40,877 nucleotides of DNA from the NCBI GenBank assembly GCA_002448875.1, contig DKAS01000047.1, positions 1 through 40,877 on the forward strand, given 5' to 3'. The translations under genes were made by a program, and so were the position numbers. Below the pieces are notes generated by a model. The model was given only the letters and a program-made list of their open reading frames with translations, ran no database searches and was not told where the DNA came from. Shown here piece by piece: positions 8,762-16,302 of the stretch. This stretch comes from Proteobacteria bacterium UBA6920 (GTDB lineage: Bacteria > Pseudomonadota > Gammaproteobacteria > SG8-11). Within the stretch, counting starts at the first letter, position 1, and each line of letters opens with the position of its first letter.

Positions 8762-9877
8762 CTAGCCCAGCCCCATCGCGGTAATTATCTGCTCATTCGT
8801 AACATGGACGTTGAATTTGCTTACAGCGATTTTGCGGCTCTCTTGTCCCATTCTGGCGATATCTCCAGGATGTTTAACGAAAATTTCCATAGCCCGGGCC
8901 AAGGCGACCGCCTGGCCTTTTTCTACCAGATACCCGTTCCGTTCATTGACGACCGTCTCGCGACATCCTGGTACATCCGTGGTTATTACCGGCCTGCCCA
9001 TAGCCATTGCTTCCATGATGGTAACAGGTAAGCCTTCGCGGTAGGAGGGGAGGACATAAACAGAGCAATTGCAAATCGCCGGACGCACATCCTGCATCAA
9101 CCCCAGGTGTTCAATGTTTCCCGCGCGTATCCATTCCGCCAGTTGCGTTGGGCTTATGGCGCTAGGGTTGGTGTCTATTCTGCCAACGAGCCGGAACTTT
9201 ACCGCTGGGTAGCGATACCGAAGCAAACGAGCGGCCTCCGCGTATTCACTTACGCCCTTGTCGCGCAGCAGGCGTGCTATCATCAGGAAGGAGATTTCCA
9301 TGGGGTACGCGCATGGGGTGTAGTGTTGCAAATCGACGCCAATACCATTGAGTAGTACTGCCTTGTTGCGGTCGGTCAACACCCCGGCTGCATACATATC
9401 GTTGATATCATCGGGATTGAGAAAAAATATTTTTTGCGAAAAGCTCAAGGCTACCCGGTAAAGCTGTTTCGCCAATGCGATAAGCAAGCCGTTTTTCTCC
9501 CGCGAGTTCGCAAATAAAAATCCGAGCCCCTCCACTATTGAAAATATTTTTTTTACTCTGGCCAGCCTGGCGGCAATCGACCCATAGATAATGGGTTTCA
9601 CTGTGTATCCCAGGAAGTAGTCGGGTCGATGCTGGCGCAGAGCGTGCAGTAAATCGACCACGGTTGTCAGATCATGCATCGGTCTGACACCCGTGCGTTC
9701 CAGAGAAATATTTTGATACTGGGCACCCAAATGCTGAATTTCCTCGATTATTTCCGCTGAAGCGTCGGGCGCGCAGGCTACTACCTGATGGCCGCGCGCC
9801 ACCAATGCACTGATCAGCGCGCCACGAAAATGTACAAGTGAGGCCGCTGTCCCGCCCAATAAAAATATTTTCTTCAT
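8762..9877 (-). CDS. GT4 family glycosyltransferase (PglA/CapM-like)
   Basis: The protein opens with MKKIFLLGGTAASLVHFRGAL. It then has YFLGYTVKPIIYGSIAARLA, a stretch typical of the GT4 subgroup that includes PglA and capsule CapM-type enzymes, which add a HexNAc to lipid-linked amino sugars. The donor-domain motif REGLPVTIMEAMAMGRPVITTDVPG carries E-x7-E. The length of 371 residues is normal. An upstream in-frame TTG at 9913 is possible, but ATG 9877, with GTAGGG just ahead and the fold starting at once, is preferred. It is the promoter-proximal gene of this minus-strand run, and its start is divergent from the VanZ-like gene. The PglA-like look fits the PglC/PglE/PglF-like set in block D, but specificity is inferred. 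Confidence 0.87.
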   Translation of the reverse strand: MKKIFLLGGTAASLVHFRGALISALVARGHQVVACAPDASAEIIEEIQHLGAQYQNISLERTGVRPMHDLTTVVDLLHALRQHRPDYFLGYTVKPIIYGSIAARLARVKKIFSIVEGLGFLFANSREKNGLLIALAKQLYRVALSFSQKIFFLNPDDINDMYAAGVLTDRNKAVLLNGIGVDLQHYTPCAYPMEISFLMIARLLRDKGVSEYAEAARLLRYRYPAVKFRLVGRIDTNPSAISPTQLAEWIRAGNIEHLGLMQDVRPAICNCSVYVLPSYREGLPVTIMEAMAMGRPVITTDVPGCRETVVNERNGYLVEKGQAVALARAMEIFVKHPGDIARMGQESRKIAVSKFNVHVTNEQIITAMGLG

Positions 9878-10036
9878 CGCCCTACATATAGATAAACTCC
9901 CTGTGTCAAACAAGGGTAAAAATACGAAATTTCTCCGCCGTTATTCCTGCTAATATCACGAAAAGCTATGGAGTGCCGCTCGTCGTTCAACTGGAGAAGA
10001 TTTTTCTTTTCAAACCAGGATGTCTATCGAAGGCCC

Positions 10037-10456
10037 ATGAAATCGAGCATGCTCACGGCGCTGGCAATCACCACAATGACACTGGTTGTGCTGCTTGTGC
10101 CGGGAGAAAAGAGTGTTCCCACCGATTCCTTCATGCAGACATTTTTTTCAATGGATTTGAAGTTTTTTGACTGGCTGGAAGCGGTTGTCCATTGCCTGCT
10201 GTTTTCCTTTCTCACCCTGGTCTGGTATCGCGCGTTTTTCGCCACCTATCCGGCCGGCAAGAGCTTGTTGTTTGCCGTCGGACTATGTGCATCATTGGGA
10301 ATAGCAACGGAGTTCGCGCAGTTTTTTATCGCGAGATCCTCCATGCTTATCGATATGGCGGCGAATTTGTCAGGGATCGCGCTGATATTTTCAGTAGTAC
10401 ACCGCTTATCAAAAAAAAATAAAGCGAGTATTTCAAGGACAAAAATATATCACTAA
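10037..10456 (+). CDS. VanZ-like small membrane protein
   Basis: A ~139-residue protein with four hydrophobic segments and the VanZ pattern: WLEAVVHCLLF, then GIATEFAQFFIARSSMLIDMAANLSGIAL, containing the conserved E-x2-Q, R, D and N. VanZ-like proteins are found in polysaccharide and envelope loci of many bacteria, but their biochemical function is unsettled. ATG 10037, with GAAGG just upstream, is preferred to the ATG at 9968, which adds a basic, aromatic leader without a clear ribosome site. It lies 45 bases before the FemAB-like gene in the same direction and diverges from the glycosyltransferase at 9877. A role in teicoplanin resistance should not be inferred. Confidence 0.75.
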   Translation: MKSSMLTALAITTMTLVVLLVPGEKSVPTDSFMQTFFSMDLKFFDWLEAVVHCLLFSFLTLVWYRAFFATYPAGKSLLFAVGLCASLGIATEFAQFFIARSSMLIDMAANLSGIALIFSVVHRLSKKNKASISRTKIYH

Positions 10457-10501
10457 CCCGGTTAAGAGGTCTGTCGATTACGGAGGGAAGGAGAGGCTGG
10501 T

Positions 10502-11515
10502 GTGCTTACATTTAAGCGTCTTTCATCGGAAGAGATACCCTGGGCAGAACTGGACAAGTATGCGGATCGCTCAGTATTTCAGACGAGATCGTGGTTGGAA
10601 TTCGTTGCCGAATCGCAGCGCGCGGAGCCTGTGATTGCCAGAATCGATGACAATGGGCGCTGTCAGGGTTATTTCAGCGGGCTGATAACGCGCAAGGCCG
10701 GGTTACGCATTCTGGGTAGCCCGTTCGACGGGTGGACGACGACCTACATGGGGCTGAATTTAATCCCGGGTGCGGATCTGCTGCAGATACTTGAAGCATT
10801 GCCGCAACTTGCCTTCCAGCAATTGAAATGCAGAATCCTGCAAATTTCCGAGCGTCGTCTCAGCGACCATGACTTTTCCAGGGGTTCCTATCGTGTAATA
10901 CGCTACAACAATCTGGAAATCGATTTGTCCAGACCCGAAGAAGAAGTGTTTGCAGGCATGCATCCAGCCAAACGCCAGGGAATTCGCAAGGCGGAAAAGT
11001 CCGGGGTCATCGTCGAGCCTGCCGGTGATGCCGAATTCGCCAATAACTACTATGAACAGTTACAGGAAGTGTTTGCAAAGAAAAACCTCACCCCTACCTA
11101 TGGATTGGATCGTGTGCGCGTTTTGATAAAACATCTTTTACCATCTGGAAATGTCCTGTTGCTCAGGGCCAGAAATTCCGCTGGCGAGACCTTGGCGACG
11201 GCGATATTTCCGGCTTTCAATGACACGATGTATTTCTGGGGGGGGGCTAGTTGGCGGAAATTTCAGAATTACCGGCCGAACGAGTATCTGATGTGGTACG
11301 CCATGCGCTACTGGAAAGGACGGGGCATGAAAATATTCAACATGGGTGGCTGGGCCGATTACAAACTGCAATACGGCGGTCGCCCGATTAAAGGAACGGT
11401 ATTGGTGATGAGTAATCCGAGGATGCTGTCCGCCTGTCATCAGTCCGCCAGATACCTTTGGAAGCGGATGCATGCTCTCAAGAGTCAACTGACCGTGGCG
11501 AGCTCGCCACGCTGA
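10502..11515 (+). CDS. FemAB/GNAT-fold aminoacyl- or acyltransferase
   Basis: A 337-residue protein with the tandem GNAT architecture of the FemAB/BioF2-like (Acetyltransf_6) group. VFQTRSWLEFVAES sits near the N-terminus. The central segment MHPAKRQGIRKAEKSGVIVE is the signature loop. DTMYFWGGASWRKFQNYRPNEYLMWYAMRYWKGRGMKIFNMGGW forms the second GNAT core, the usual location of the donor site. FemABX proteins use aminoacyl-tRNA; BioF2-like relatives use acyl-CoA. Which applies here is not visible. The GTG start at 10502 has a purine-rich AGGAGAGG upstream. Placement in a polysaccharide locus suggests it acylates an amino sugar or a cell-envelope acceptor. It is followed closely by the CBS-domain gene. 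Confidence 0.75.
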   Translation: MLTFKRLSSEEIPWAELDKYADRSVFQTRSWLEFVAESQRAEPVIARIDDNGRCQGYFSGLITRKAGLRILGSPFDGWTTTYMGLNLIPGADLLQILEALPQLAFQQLKCRILQISERRLSDHDFSRGSYRVIRYNNLEIDLSRPEEEVFAGMHPAKRQGIRKAEKSGVIVEPAGDAEFANNYYEQLQEVFAKKNLTPTYGLDRVRVLIKHLLPSGNVLLLRARNSAGETLATAIFPAFNDTMYFWGGASWRKFQNYRPNEYLMWYAMRYWKGRGMKIFNMGGWADYKLQYGGRPIKGTVLVMSNPRMLSACHQSARYLWKRMHALKSQLTVASSPR

Positions 11516-11534
11516 TGCGGATTATGGTGCGCAT

Positions 11535-12083
11535 ATGACCTCCTTAAATCATCTGGCGGCCCGGGATCTCAGCTTGCCGCTGGACACGTATCCCCATATC
11601 CCCGTGACCGCCACGGTCAGGGATGCGTTCCTGTTGATGCGCAGCCGGCTTGCCGCTGGACATCGCTATCGAAGCCTTCTGGTTTTTGATGACGATAATT
11701 TGTTGCTTGGCTATGTATCGCTGCGTGAATTATTGTTGGCGATCGATCCGCACTATGCCGGTACCGCCGGCGCTCGAGGTGACGGTCGGCGAAACCGCGA
11801 GCCTCAGGAAAATGACATAGCGGCGCTGTCCGTCATGTGGCAGGAGAATCTGGACCGCAAGGTACGCAGTGCCGCTCGTTCCCGAGTGGGCCAGGTAATG
11901 ACCGCTTTCAAACTGGCCGTCACTCCGGCGGATCCTTTGGTTAAGTGCGTGCATCAAATGCTGGCGCTGGATCTCTACTTATTACCGATCGCCGAAGATG
12001 AACAGGTTTCGGGCATAATTCGTCTGGTGGATGTATTCGATCGGCTCGCTGATGCACTGTTCGCGGATTTCGCTGAAAGCTGA
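11535..12083 (+). CDS. CBS-domain pair protein
   Basis: A 182-residue soluble protein made almost entirely of two CBS motifs. CBS1 spans ~10-75 (VRDAFLLMRSRL...RSLLVFDDDNLLLGYVSLRELL) and CBS2 spans ~115-175 (VGQVMTAFKLAVTPADPLVKCVHQMLALDLYLLPIAEDEQVSGIIRLVDVFDRL). A charged linker separates them. Paired CBS motifs form a Bateman module that binds adenine nucleotides or SAM and regulates partner proteins. The stop is only eight bases before the start of the SLC13-type symporter, so the likely job is energy- or nucleotide-dependent control of that transporter (inference from synteny). There is no catalytic domain. The start ATG 11535 has a poor ribosome site and may rely on coupling to the gene ahead, which ends 19 bases upstream. 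Confidence 0.82.
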   Translation: MTSLNHLAARDLSLPLDTYPHIPVTATVRDAFLLMRSRLAAGHRYRSLLVFDDDNLLLGYVSLRELLLAIDPHYAGTAGARGDGRRNREPQENDIAALSVMWQENLDRKVRSAARSRVGQVMTAFKLAVTPADPLVKCVHQMLALDLYLLPIAEDEQVSGIIRLVDVFDRLADALFADFAES

Positions 12084-12091
12084 ACGCAGCC

Positions 12092-13573
12092 ATGGCAATA
12101 CAACAACCACTGGCCCGACTATTCCACTTGCGTGAGCCGATTGACCAGAAGCGCCTGTTCTATATTTTTCTCGGAGTTGGCGTTTTCGTTCTGTTTGAAT
12201 CGCTCAGTGGACTACCGGTCGCTGTTGATCCCGCCGGCAACAATATTGCTCTCAGTGCTCAGGGTCAAGGCGCCATTGCCTTGTTTCTGCTGGTGGCAAT
12301 CTGGTGGATTTTCGAAGTCATTCCCGCAGGAGTCACCGGTATTGCGGTCGGAATATTGCAGGTTCTATTGCTGATTCGCCCGGCGAAGGTGGCATTTGGC
12401 GATTTCATGGATCCTGCGGTGTTGTTCATCATCGGATCGCTGATGCTGGGTGCGGCTTTTCGTAACGTCGGTCTGACGCGTCGCATCGCTTATGCCATGC
12501 TGGCGTTGATCGGCGAAAACACCCGTATGATTTATCTCGGGTGTTTCCTGATCACCGCCCTGATGACCCATGTGATGGCGCATACCGCCGTGGCTGCCAC
12601 CATGTTTCCCATCCTTATGGCAATCTATACCTTGTATGATCCGGATAACAATCCCAGTAGATTCGGCCGCGGCTTATTCGTTGGCATGGCGTTCGTCGCC
12701 GGTGCCGGCAGCATGGTTACCCTGCTCGGATCGGCGCGTGCCGTCGTTGCCGTCGGTTTTTATCATGATATAACCGGGCGTACCCTGGATTTCGTCGATC
12801 TCTCTTTCTTCATGTTTCCCGTCGGCTGGACGCTGGTGTTGTTGATTTGGCTTGTGATCATGGTCGCGTGCCCGCCGGAAAGAAAAACCATTCCAGGGCT
12901 CAGGGAGAAAGCCAGGCAATTGCGTCTGGAAGCAGGCCCCATTAACCGCCGGCAATGGTTTGTCAGCGGTGTGATGGCTAGCGTCCTGTTAGGGTTGTTC
13001 CTGCAGCATGAAATTACCTGGCTGGGCCAGTTCGATAAAGCCGGCATCGTGCTGGCAGCGGGTGTTATCTTCTTTCTGTTCCATATATTGGATGTCAAGG
13101 ATCTGGAAGCCCTTCCCTGGAATATCATATTTCTATTTGCAGGCGCCATGAGCATGGGGTTCTGTCTCTGGGACACCGGTGCCGCGCGCTGGTTGGCGGT
13201 GCTGTGGCTGGGGTTGTTCGATCAATCTCACTGGTTTGTGTTTACTATCGGCCTGGTGGTTTTATTGCTGCTATTGACCAATGTTATTATGAACGTGGCG
13301 GCCATCGCCATGGTGTTGCCCATAGGTCTTGTAGTCGCGCCTTACCTTGGTGTCAGCGAGGAAGTGGTATTATTCGCGTCGCTGGCGGCGGCCGGCTGTC
13401 CGTTTCTTCTGCTGATTGGCGCACCACCCAATGCTATTGCCTATGAATCCGGGAAATTCACTCCGCTGCAGTTTTTCAAGCTGGGGATACCCGTCACGCT
13501 TCTGGTTCTGCTGGTGATTGCCGCGGCAATTGGCCTGCTCTGGCCACTGATGGGGGCGAATCCGCTGCGATGA
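12092..13573 (+). CDS. SLC13/DASS family anion:sodium symporter
   Basis: A 493-residue inner-membrane transporter with about 11-12 hydrophobic segments. DASS-family hallmarks are visible: IWWIFEVIPAGVTGIAVGIL early, LITALMTHVMAHTAVAATMFPIL (first substrate/Na+ hairpin) and LTNVIMNVAAIAMVLPIGL. A second hairpin follows with CPFLLLIGAPPNAIAYESGKFTPLQFFKLGIPV, containing the conserved GAPPNA. The family carries dicarboxylates, citrate or sulfate with Na+. The substrate cannot be fixed from sequence. Two sulfotransferases nearby make sulfate attractive, but dicarboxylate is equally possible. The gene is paired with the CBS protein ending eight bases upstream. Its 3' end converges on the OmpA-like gene with no obvious terminator. 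Confidence 0.88.
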   Translation: MAIQQPLARLFHLREPIDQKRLFYIFLGVGVFVLFESLSGLPVAVDPAGNNIALSAQGQGAIALFLLVAIWWIFEVIPAGVTGIAVGILQVLLLIRPAKVAFGDFMDPAVLFIIGSLMLGAAFRNVGLTRRIAYAMLALIGENTRMIYLGCFLITALMTHVMAHTAVAATMFPILMAIYTLYDPDNNPSRFGRGLFVGMAFVAGAGSMVTLLGSARAVVAVGFYHDITGRTLDFVDLSFFMFPVGWTLVLLIWLVIMVACPPERKTIPGLREKARQLRLEAGPINRRQWFVSGVMASVLLGLFLQHEITWLGQFDKAGIVLAAGVIFFLFHILDVKDLEALPWNIIFLFAGAMSMGFCLWDTGAARWLAVLWLGLFDQSHWFVFTIGLVVLLLLLTNVIMNVAAIAMVLPIGLVVAPYLGVSEEVVLFASLAAAGCPFLLLIGAPPNAIAYESGKFTPLQFFKLGIPVTLLVLLVIAAAIGLLWPLMGANPLR

Positions 13574-13696
13574 AAGTGCAGTGTAATACGGTGGAGGCAC
13601 CGCTGATAGGCAATACACCGGGTCGAGCAGGTCCGCTGCATTCGGCCGGTGCGGGCGCCAGGTCACTGGGCGCGCATGCACATCCGCTGTCGCGGG

Positions 13697-15082
13697 TTAC
13701 GGTTTTACCGAAACCACGAGATCCACCCGCCGGTTCATGGCACGCCCTTCCGCGGTATTGTTGGGGGCGATAGGGTGGGACTCCCCGTAACCAGCGTACT
13801 GGATCTGGTAGTTGGAGCGCAGGTTGAACAGATAATTTGCTACCGCGGTGGCACGCGCCGTCGACAACTTCTGGTTAATTTCAGCGGAGCCGACGGAGTC
13901 GGTATGCCCCTGGACGATGACGAGGTCTGCGTCCAATTTACGAATAATTTCATCAACCCGGGAAATCAGGAATTTGGACGCTTCGGGTATTTCCGCGGTT
14001 CCACTGGGAAAATTGATGCGTTTGAGCCGAAAAACCAGATTATTTCCCTGCTGATAGACCAGGGCGTCATCCGCGGACAGCACCTTCTGTGCTTCATCCA
14101 TTGCCTGTTGAAACCGGACCTGGGTCGAAGCCCGGGCTAGTTGCTCCTCCTGCGTTTTGATAACGCCTTCGGAACGTTGCAGTTCGCCTTGCTTCTCCCG
14201 CAGTGTCTGCTCCGCCGAAATCAGATTGGCCTGCAGTTTGCCAACATTGGTGTTGAGCTCACCCAACGCTCGTTTCTGGTTGACGATCTGTACCGCAATG
14301 TTTTCCGGCGTGCCTTTTGACCCCATGATCACATTCATCACATCGAACAGCTGCGTGGCGCTGGTAAGCGCGACCTCGACGCTTTGCCGGTATAATTCCG
14401 GGCTGCGCGGGCTCTGGGCGATGGTATTCATGGCGGTTTCATAATCCAGTCTTGCCGTGCGCAATGTAATTGCCGCCAATTCGCCAGCATCGTTGTCTGC
14501 CGCGGTGGTGATGGCGTCTCTGGCACCGTCCAGCTCCCGCTGCTGGACCGCCTTCACCTCCAGTTTGAAATATTTTTTTTGGAAGCGGGAGAAATCCTCC
14601 GGTGACAGTGCCCGGCTGAAAAGCTTGCTCTCATCGCGCAGTTCATCGTCAATGCCGATTAAATCGGTGAGTAGCGGGCTGCTGCTGCGGGCTCCGGCTG
14701 CCAGCGCGTCGCCCCGGGCTGCCAGGATACGGCGGGCGGAGGGTTCACGGGTGACGGCGATTTTTTCCGCGTCCTCGAACAGGGCTTTGGCGATGGCGGC
14801 ATTTTCCACGATGTCCGGCGCCGCATCACCCTGGTGCAAACCTTCCTGTGCGTCGGCCAGACGCAGGCGTCCGGCGGTATATTCCTGGTATGCCAGTAAG
14901 TCGACTTGCTTCTGTTGTATTGATTTCATGAGTTGGGATACTTCGGCGACGGCTTTTTCCGGGTCACTGCCGGCGGCGAGTTCGGCTTGCCTGAGACCGG
15001 CGCAGCTCATCAGCAGGGAAAACACCGGCACCAGCCACAAAAGGTTTGCTGGGTTCCGTACAAATGTGTTCTGCGGATTCAT
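13697..15082 (-). CDS. OmpA-family outer-membrane lipoprotein
   Basis: A 461-residue predicted lipoprotein. The signal peptide ends in lipobox LMSC, with acylated Cys27. The middle (~30-330) is mostly alpha-helical and rich in Ala, Glu and Gln, with likely coiled coil at ~270-320 (SAEQTLREKQGELQRSEG). The C-terminal ~110 residues form an OmpA-like peptidoglycan-binding domain: GHTDSVGS, NQKLSTARATAVANYL, YGESHPIAPN and GRAMNRRVDL, with the conserved Asp and Arg that hold diaminopimelate. It likely tethers the outer membrane to peptidoglycan. It is a single gene on the minus strand between plus-strand genes. The region ahead of it (15083-15544) would hold its promoter. No direct link to the polysaccharide is shown. 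Confidence 0.88.
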   Translation of the reverse strand: MNPQNTFVRNPANLLWLVPVFSLLMSCAGLRQAELAAGSDPEKAVAEVSQLMKSIQQKQVDLLAYQEYTAGRLRLADAQEGLHQGDAAPDIVENAAIAKALFEDAEKIAVTREPSARRILAARGDALAAGARSSSPLLTDLIGIDDELRDESKLFSRALSPEDFSRFQKKYFKLEVKAVQQRELDGARDAITTAADNDAGELAAITLRTARLDYETAMNTIAQSPRSPELYRQSVEVALTSATQLFDVMNVIMGSKGTPENIAVQIVNQKRALGELNTNVGKLQANLISAEQTLREKQGELQRSEGVIKTQEEQLARASTQVRFQQAMDEAQKVLSADDALVYQQGNNLVFRLKRINFPSGTAEIPEASKFLISRVDEIIRKLDADLVIVQGHTDSVGSAEINQKLSTARATAVANYLFNLRSNYQIQYAGYGESHPIAPNNTAEGRAMNRRVDLVVSVKP

Positions 15083-15544
15083 GAATTGTTTTTACTCCTG
15101 CGGGTAACAGAATCAACAAAGCCTGCCGGCAGCGGAAGCTGCGGGACAAACCATGCAGTCGTTTTATTAATATAATGACATATCAAAACCCGGCATGCCA
15201 CCGTGCCCTGTGCGTCATTGGCGCGTTGACTTATTGAATCAGCGATTTTTAACAAAAAGTGATATAGGCGCAATCGGGTGACCAGCGGCCATGTCGGTCC
15301 ATGCTGGGTTCTTCCCCTGCTGTGTTGCGCGCGCAAGCGCAACCAGGATGACGGGCGCGTCGATGCTGACAGCCGCCTGGGTGGACCCGCGGGAATACGC
15401 GCTTTGTTATATGACAGCCATGACCATCGGCGATGGTCAGGTGAGATCTGACCGGTATGACACTTGGAGCTTGCATCGGCGTCCACTTTTACATAATGTA
15501 GAGCTCTTCCGCCCATTTATTCGCGCTCGAGAAGGAATGAGGCA
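15083..15544. other. 462-base divergent intergenic region (OmpA-like / MaoC-like)
   Basis: No convincing gene was found; the minus-strand frame at 15079-15516 is low-complexity translated noise. A possible plus-strand promoter is TTGACT at 15225-15230, 17 bases, then TTTAAC at 15248-15253. A second possibility near the MaoC-type gene is TTGCAT at 15471-15476 with CATAAT at 15492-15497; its spacing of only 15 makes it weak. A GTTGCGC/GCGCAAC inverted repeat lies at 15324-15343. A more striking overlapping repeat lies at 15421-15453 (listed separately). Confidence 0.4.
15421..15453. promoter_or_regulatory. Overlapping inverted repeats upstream of the MaoC-like gene
   Basis: TGACCATCG at 15421-15429 and CGATGGTCA at 15431-15439 form a nearly perfect 19-base palindrome. 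GGTCAG at 15435-15440 can also pair with CTGACC at 15448-15453. The middle arm can therefore pair left or right but not both. As DNA this could be an operator just upstream of the weak TTGCAT/CATAAT promoter; as RNA it could be a two-state hairpin. The pairing is seen in the sequence; the function is inference. Confidence 0.35.
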
Positions 15545-15982
15545 ATGCAAGGACGGTATTTCCAGGATTTCAATGTCGGCGATAAATTGCTAACGCCGTC
15601 ACGAACTATTTCCCAGGAAGATATTCTGGCGTTTGCCCGTTTGTCCGGTGACAACAATCCGATTCATGTCGACAGTGAGTTTGCAGCGCGTACCCGCTTT
15701 GCCAGGCCGATCGCCCATGGTCTGCTGGTGGTCAGTTGCCTTTCCGGACTGATCGAACAGCTCGGACTCTACCGGGGGACGGTCATCGCGATGCGCCGTA
15801 TCATAGATTGTGGGTTTTACCATCCGGTCTACGCCGGCGACAGTATTTGTGCAGAATTGTGCGTGGTCGACAAGACAGAGCGAAATACCAGTGGCACCGT
15901 TGGCTTTTCGTTGATCGCCCGTAATCAAAAACAGGAAATTGTCATTGAAATGCGGTTCGACGTCAAAATCGCCAAGCGATAG
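15545..15982 (+). CDS. MaoC-family (R)-specific enoyl-CoA hydratase-like protein
   Basis: A 145-residue hot-dog-fold protein. The MaoC hydratase signature is complete: FARLSGDNNPIHVDSEFAARTRFARPIAHGLL at ~30-61, with the catalytic Asp and His of the D-x4-H hydratase-2 motif. Family members add water to trans-2-enoyl-CoA to give (R)-3-hydroxyacyl-CoA, feeding polyhydroxyalkanoate, fatty-acid or lipid-modifying paths. ATG 15545 follows a purine-rich AAGGAATGAGG. It is a single gene between the OmpA-like and Wzc-type genes. A supply of 3-hydroxyacyl groups for an acyl-sugar or lipid is imaginable, but no acyl-CoA ligase or ketoacyl enzyme lies nearby, so a housekeeping role is as likely. Confidence 0.85.
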   Translation: MQGRYFQDFNVGDKLLTPSRTISQEDILAFARLSGDNNPIHVDSEFAARTRFARPIAHGLLVVSCLSGLIEQLGLYRGTVIAMRRIIDCGFYHPVYAGDSICAELCVVDKTERNTSGTVGFSLIARNQKQEIVIEMRFDVKIAKR

Positions 15983-16302
15983 TCGACTACCCGGGACAGA
16001 CAATTTCCCCGCATGAAACATCCGCCAGCCGTCGGGTCGTTACCGTGCCGCGCGTGGAGAAAAGGGCGGGGCATAGGTATTTGCCGCGATAGATTTTTTT
16101 ACCGAGGGCCGAGATGATTGTCGTTGAAGTAGTTGAAATGTAAGGCCGCAGGCAGTAGCTCGCTGCCCGGCCCCCCCGGGGGCGACAGGCTGGATGGCTT
16201 CCTCCCTCCCCCGTAGATACGGCAAAGCTTTCGCCAGCCAGCGGTTGTATAGCTCAGCCAATATCGTCTGGCTGATAACCATAGACTACGACTGGACCCG
16301 AT
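15983..16302. other. 320-base gap ahead of the Wzc-type kinase
   Basis: No credible gene was found; the minus-strand frames here lack ribosome sites and family resemblance. The region contains a C-run/G-run palindrome (CCCCC/GGGGG) near 16170-16183. No confident promoter for the kinase gene was recognised. Confidence 0.35.

Noticed and set aside
15079..15516. 145-codon minus-strand open frame in the gap before the MaoC-like gene
   Set aside because: It extends past the OmpA-like start, is rich in Arg, Ser and Pro without domain pattern, and lacks a ribosome site.
16040..16282. 80-codon minus-strand frame before the Wzc-type gene
   Set aside because: No ribosome site, no domain pattern, and it lies where the kinase promoter and leader are expected.
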